Shown here in pieces: positions 21,765 through 64,000 of a DNA stretch of 64,000 nt. A program made the position numbers and the translations under genes. Origin of the DNA: Semisulcospira habei (lineage: Eukaryota > Mollusca > Gastropoda > Semisulcospiridae); contig BTPG01000004.1 in the NCBI GenBank assembly GCA_036245525.1, positions 166,219,420-166,283,419 on the forward strand, in the 5' to 3' direction. The notes under the pieces were generated by a model. That model ran no database searches. It was not told the origin of the DNA and saw only the letters and a program-made list of their open reading frames with translations. How positions within the stretch are numbered: the first letter of the stretch is position 1; every line of letters begins with the position of its first letter.

Positions 21765-22640
21765 GGATGTTCATCGAGGAGAAGCTATTGAATATGGTCA
21801 CGACAGTCATAATTAATTACAGAAGTTTTCAAGTATATTCCATGCATTTTGAAACAACCTTCCCAATACACGCATGAGAAAAGACCAGACATGTATGCCA
21901 TTTCTTGTAGGAGACAATTGACTTTCAGGCTTATCTAAATTTCATTTTTAAATGGGAAAGGAGTGGAGCTCACTAGAACGGAACTCGTCCTGAACAGAAG
22001 AGAACAGCCAAATAAATGAACAATTTCTGGAAATCCCAAGTATACGTAAGTCAGAACTGCATGTGTTTCAACAAAACCAGTGGATTAAAAACCCAGACAA
22101 ACGTACAATATCACGTATGTCTACCCAGGTGTCTAGTCCACTGTTTGGTCACAACACATGCACAATCACATCGGTCTGGGCGTTTAGTCCACCGTTTCAT
22201 CGAAACACATGCAATTTTTACCAATATCTGACCTATATTCCAAACATTTATTGCAGGAAGCATAGAGTTTCATAAACCTCTGGATATGCCGGGGCTAACG
22301 AGATCTATACATCTTGCATGTCTCATTGGTTTCTATTTGTCCTCTGTCTGGGGGTCAACCTACGAAGAGACGGAATCAGACCTGCCTATTCGTGTGAGCC
22401 TGCTGATTTCTCTATTTCACACTAATTACAAATAGCATGCAATCGTGCAAAACACGTCTGTGATAGAAAGAAGAACAAAGCCCGAGTCAACACTCTGATC
22501 CACTATTTTCCCATCGAACAGGTTATTTCCCATTTTCACCTAGTCTGCAAACTGCTTGGTAAATTGCTCAGCTTGCTTCTCATGGCATCCACACAGACTC
22601 GAATCCAGGCTGGCAGATCGGCGTAATTCATGTCCACTGG
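21765..22640. other. Unassigned sequence, candidate 3' flank/UTR of WDR47
   Basis: No open frame with family features. It lies just 3' of the WDR47 stop on the minus strand. A minus-strand AATAAA lies at 22252-22247. Confidence 0.4.
22247..22252 (-). terminator. Possible polyadenylation signal (AATAAA) for WDR47
   Basis: A minus-strand AATAAA about 735 bases after the stop at 22988 would give a plausible 3' UTR. Such hexamers are common by chance in AT-rich sequence, and no GU-rich element was confirmed. Confidence 0.25.
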
Positions 22641-22654
22641 ATGTGCGGGGATGG

Positions 22655-22730
22655 GTGCTGGTAGCATTTTGGTCAAGGTCATTCTTGCAGGAATGAACTT
22701 AACCAAAATCACTGCCGACAGCCAACAGGT
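22655..22730. repeat. Family B MITE, diverged copy B5
   Basis: GCTGGTAGCATTTTGGTCAAG at one side (core shared with other copies) and CACTGCCGACAGCCAACAG at the other, with a CTTGCAGGAATGAA centre. It lies about 260 bases past the WDR47 stop, so it would fall in the 3' UTR. Confidence 0.65.
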
Positions 22731-22987
22731 TTACTCCACTGACTGGGGTGCCAAATTCATGCAGTTTTCCACCTACATAAGACGAAGGGATGCATTTTAC
22801 TTGGTCTGAATTAGGCAGAAGACGAGTTCGGTCCAGTTTTGTCAAAAGCGAGATTTCATTACAATGACTGAGATCTCACTGTTCACAAAAATGAAATGAC
22901 TGTCTATTGCCAATTAGTGTGGGCAGTACTTCCATTCTCGTTTCTATTCCTCTGCAAATGCTAGCCGCAAGTGCACGTGACGAAGCT

Positions 22988-63152
<40,165 letters not shown>

Positions 63153-63225
63153 CTGAAACAGTCAAAACGAGTTCTGACTCTTTCTGGGATCAAGCTGTAG
63201 CCACCAGCGAGTAAAGCATCAAGAG

Positions 63226-64000
63226 TTGGATCAGTGTGAGTGTGAATGTGTGTGTGAGTGTCCACACTGGGTTCAGTTGGATCAGTGTGTGTGTGAGTGT
63301 GAGTGTCCACACTGGGTTCAGTTGGATCAGTGTGTGTGTGTGTGTGAGTGTCCACGTTGGGTTCAGTTGGATCAGTGTGTGTGTGAGTGCGAGTGTCCAC
63401 ACTGGGTTCAGTTGGATCAGTGTGTGTGTGAGTGTGTGTGTCCACAAAGGGTTCAGTTGGATCAGTGTGTGTGTGAGTGTGAGTGTCCTCACTGGGTTCA
63501 GTTGGATCAGTGTGTGTGTGAGTGTGTGTGTCCACACTGGGTTCAGTTGGATCAGTGTGTGTGCGAGTGTGTGAGTGTCCACACTGGGTTCAGTTGGATC
63601 AGTGTGCGTGTGAGTGTCCACACTGGGTTCAGTTGGATCAGTGTGTGAGTGTGAGTGTGCATGTGAGTGTGAGTGTCCACACTGGGTTCAGTAGGATCAG
63701 TGTGCGTGTGAGTGCGAGTGTCCACACTGGGTAAAGTTGGATCAGTGTGTGAGTGTGAGTGTCCACACTGGGTTCAGTTGGATCAGTGTGTGTGTGAGTG
63801 CGAGTGTCCACACTGGTGTTCAGTTGGATCAGTGTGCGAGTGTGAGTGTCCACACTGGGTTCAGTTAGATCAGTGTGTGTGTGTCCACACTGGGTTCAGT
63901 TGGATCAGTGTGTGTGTGTGTGTGTCCACACTGGGTTCAGTTGGATCAGTGTGTGTGTGTGTCCACACTGGGTTCAGTAGGATCAGTGTGTGAGTGTGAG
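63226..64000. repeat. Minisatellite of about 42-46 bp, running off the right edge
   Basis: About 17 copies of GTTGGATCAGTGTGTGTGTG, AGTGTGAGTGTCC and ACACTGGGTTCA, with length variation in the (TG)n part. It starts about 75 bases upstream of WDR47 exon 63152. Cys/Val and His/Thr open frames across it are artefacts. Confidence 0.95.

Overview
This is a eukaryotic, intron-rich and very repeat-rich window. No operons, bacterial signals, tRNA or rRNA genes are visible. The organism is most likely a marine lophotrochozoan, probably a mollusc. That is an inference from a WDR47 orthologue with large introns, a DIRS element, RNase-H-bearing non-LTR elements of a type I associate with gastropods, and many hairpin MITEs. 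One 500-base run of N (3069-3568) is an assembly gap.

The main host gene is on the minus strand from the right edge to 22988: the C-terminal part of WDR47 (nemitin). Nine coding exons join in phase (63152-63038, 59461-58559, 43727-43624, 38104-37944, 36683-36514, 35476-35306, 32370-32248, 23979-23761, 23142-22988). They give about 706 residues: coiled-coil end, long disordered linker and the WD40 propeller. The N-terminal LisH/CTLH exons lie beyond the window. A second, weakly supported plus-strand gene end lies near 11.5-12.1 kb, with a terminal exon resembling a PAN/apple domain.

Layout. 1-1721: 5' end of a minus-strand LTR retrotransposon (gag, primer-binding site, LTR). 1722-6650: relics of one non-LTR family (SGNH-type ORF1, endonuclease, reverse transcriptase) around the gap. 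6.7-8.5 kb: minisatellite and an RNase H relic. 8.5-11.5 kb: long CR1-like ORF2. 12-22.9 kb: LTR relic, MITEs and minisatellites downstream of WDR47. 22.9-63.2 kb: WDR47, whose introns hold a complete DIRS element (25610-31886), a PIF/Harbinger relic, CR1-like fragments, three long dispersed repeats, dozens of MITEs and many minisatellites. 63.2-64 kb: a minisatellite running off the edge.

The most interesting signal is at 48108-48151 on the minus strand. All core bases of a type I hammerhead ribozyme are present, with a perfect 6-bp stem I, a 4-bp stem II and a short palindromic stem III. It lies in a tandem, non-coding, retrozyme- or Penelope-like insertion with a 13-bp target duplication, in the sense strand of a WDR47 intron. 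The second signal is a set of hairpin MITE families that insert at TTAA. Their arms differ between copies but stay complementary within each copy. In one case, removing the MITE restores a reverse-transcriptase reading frame exactly.
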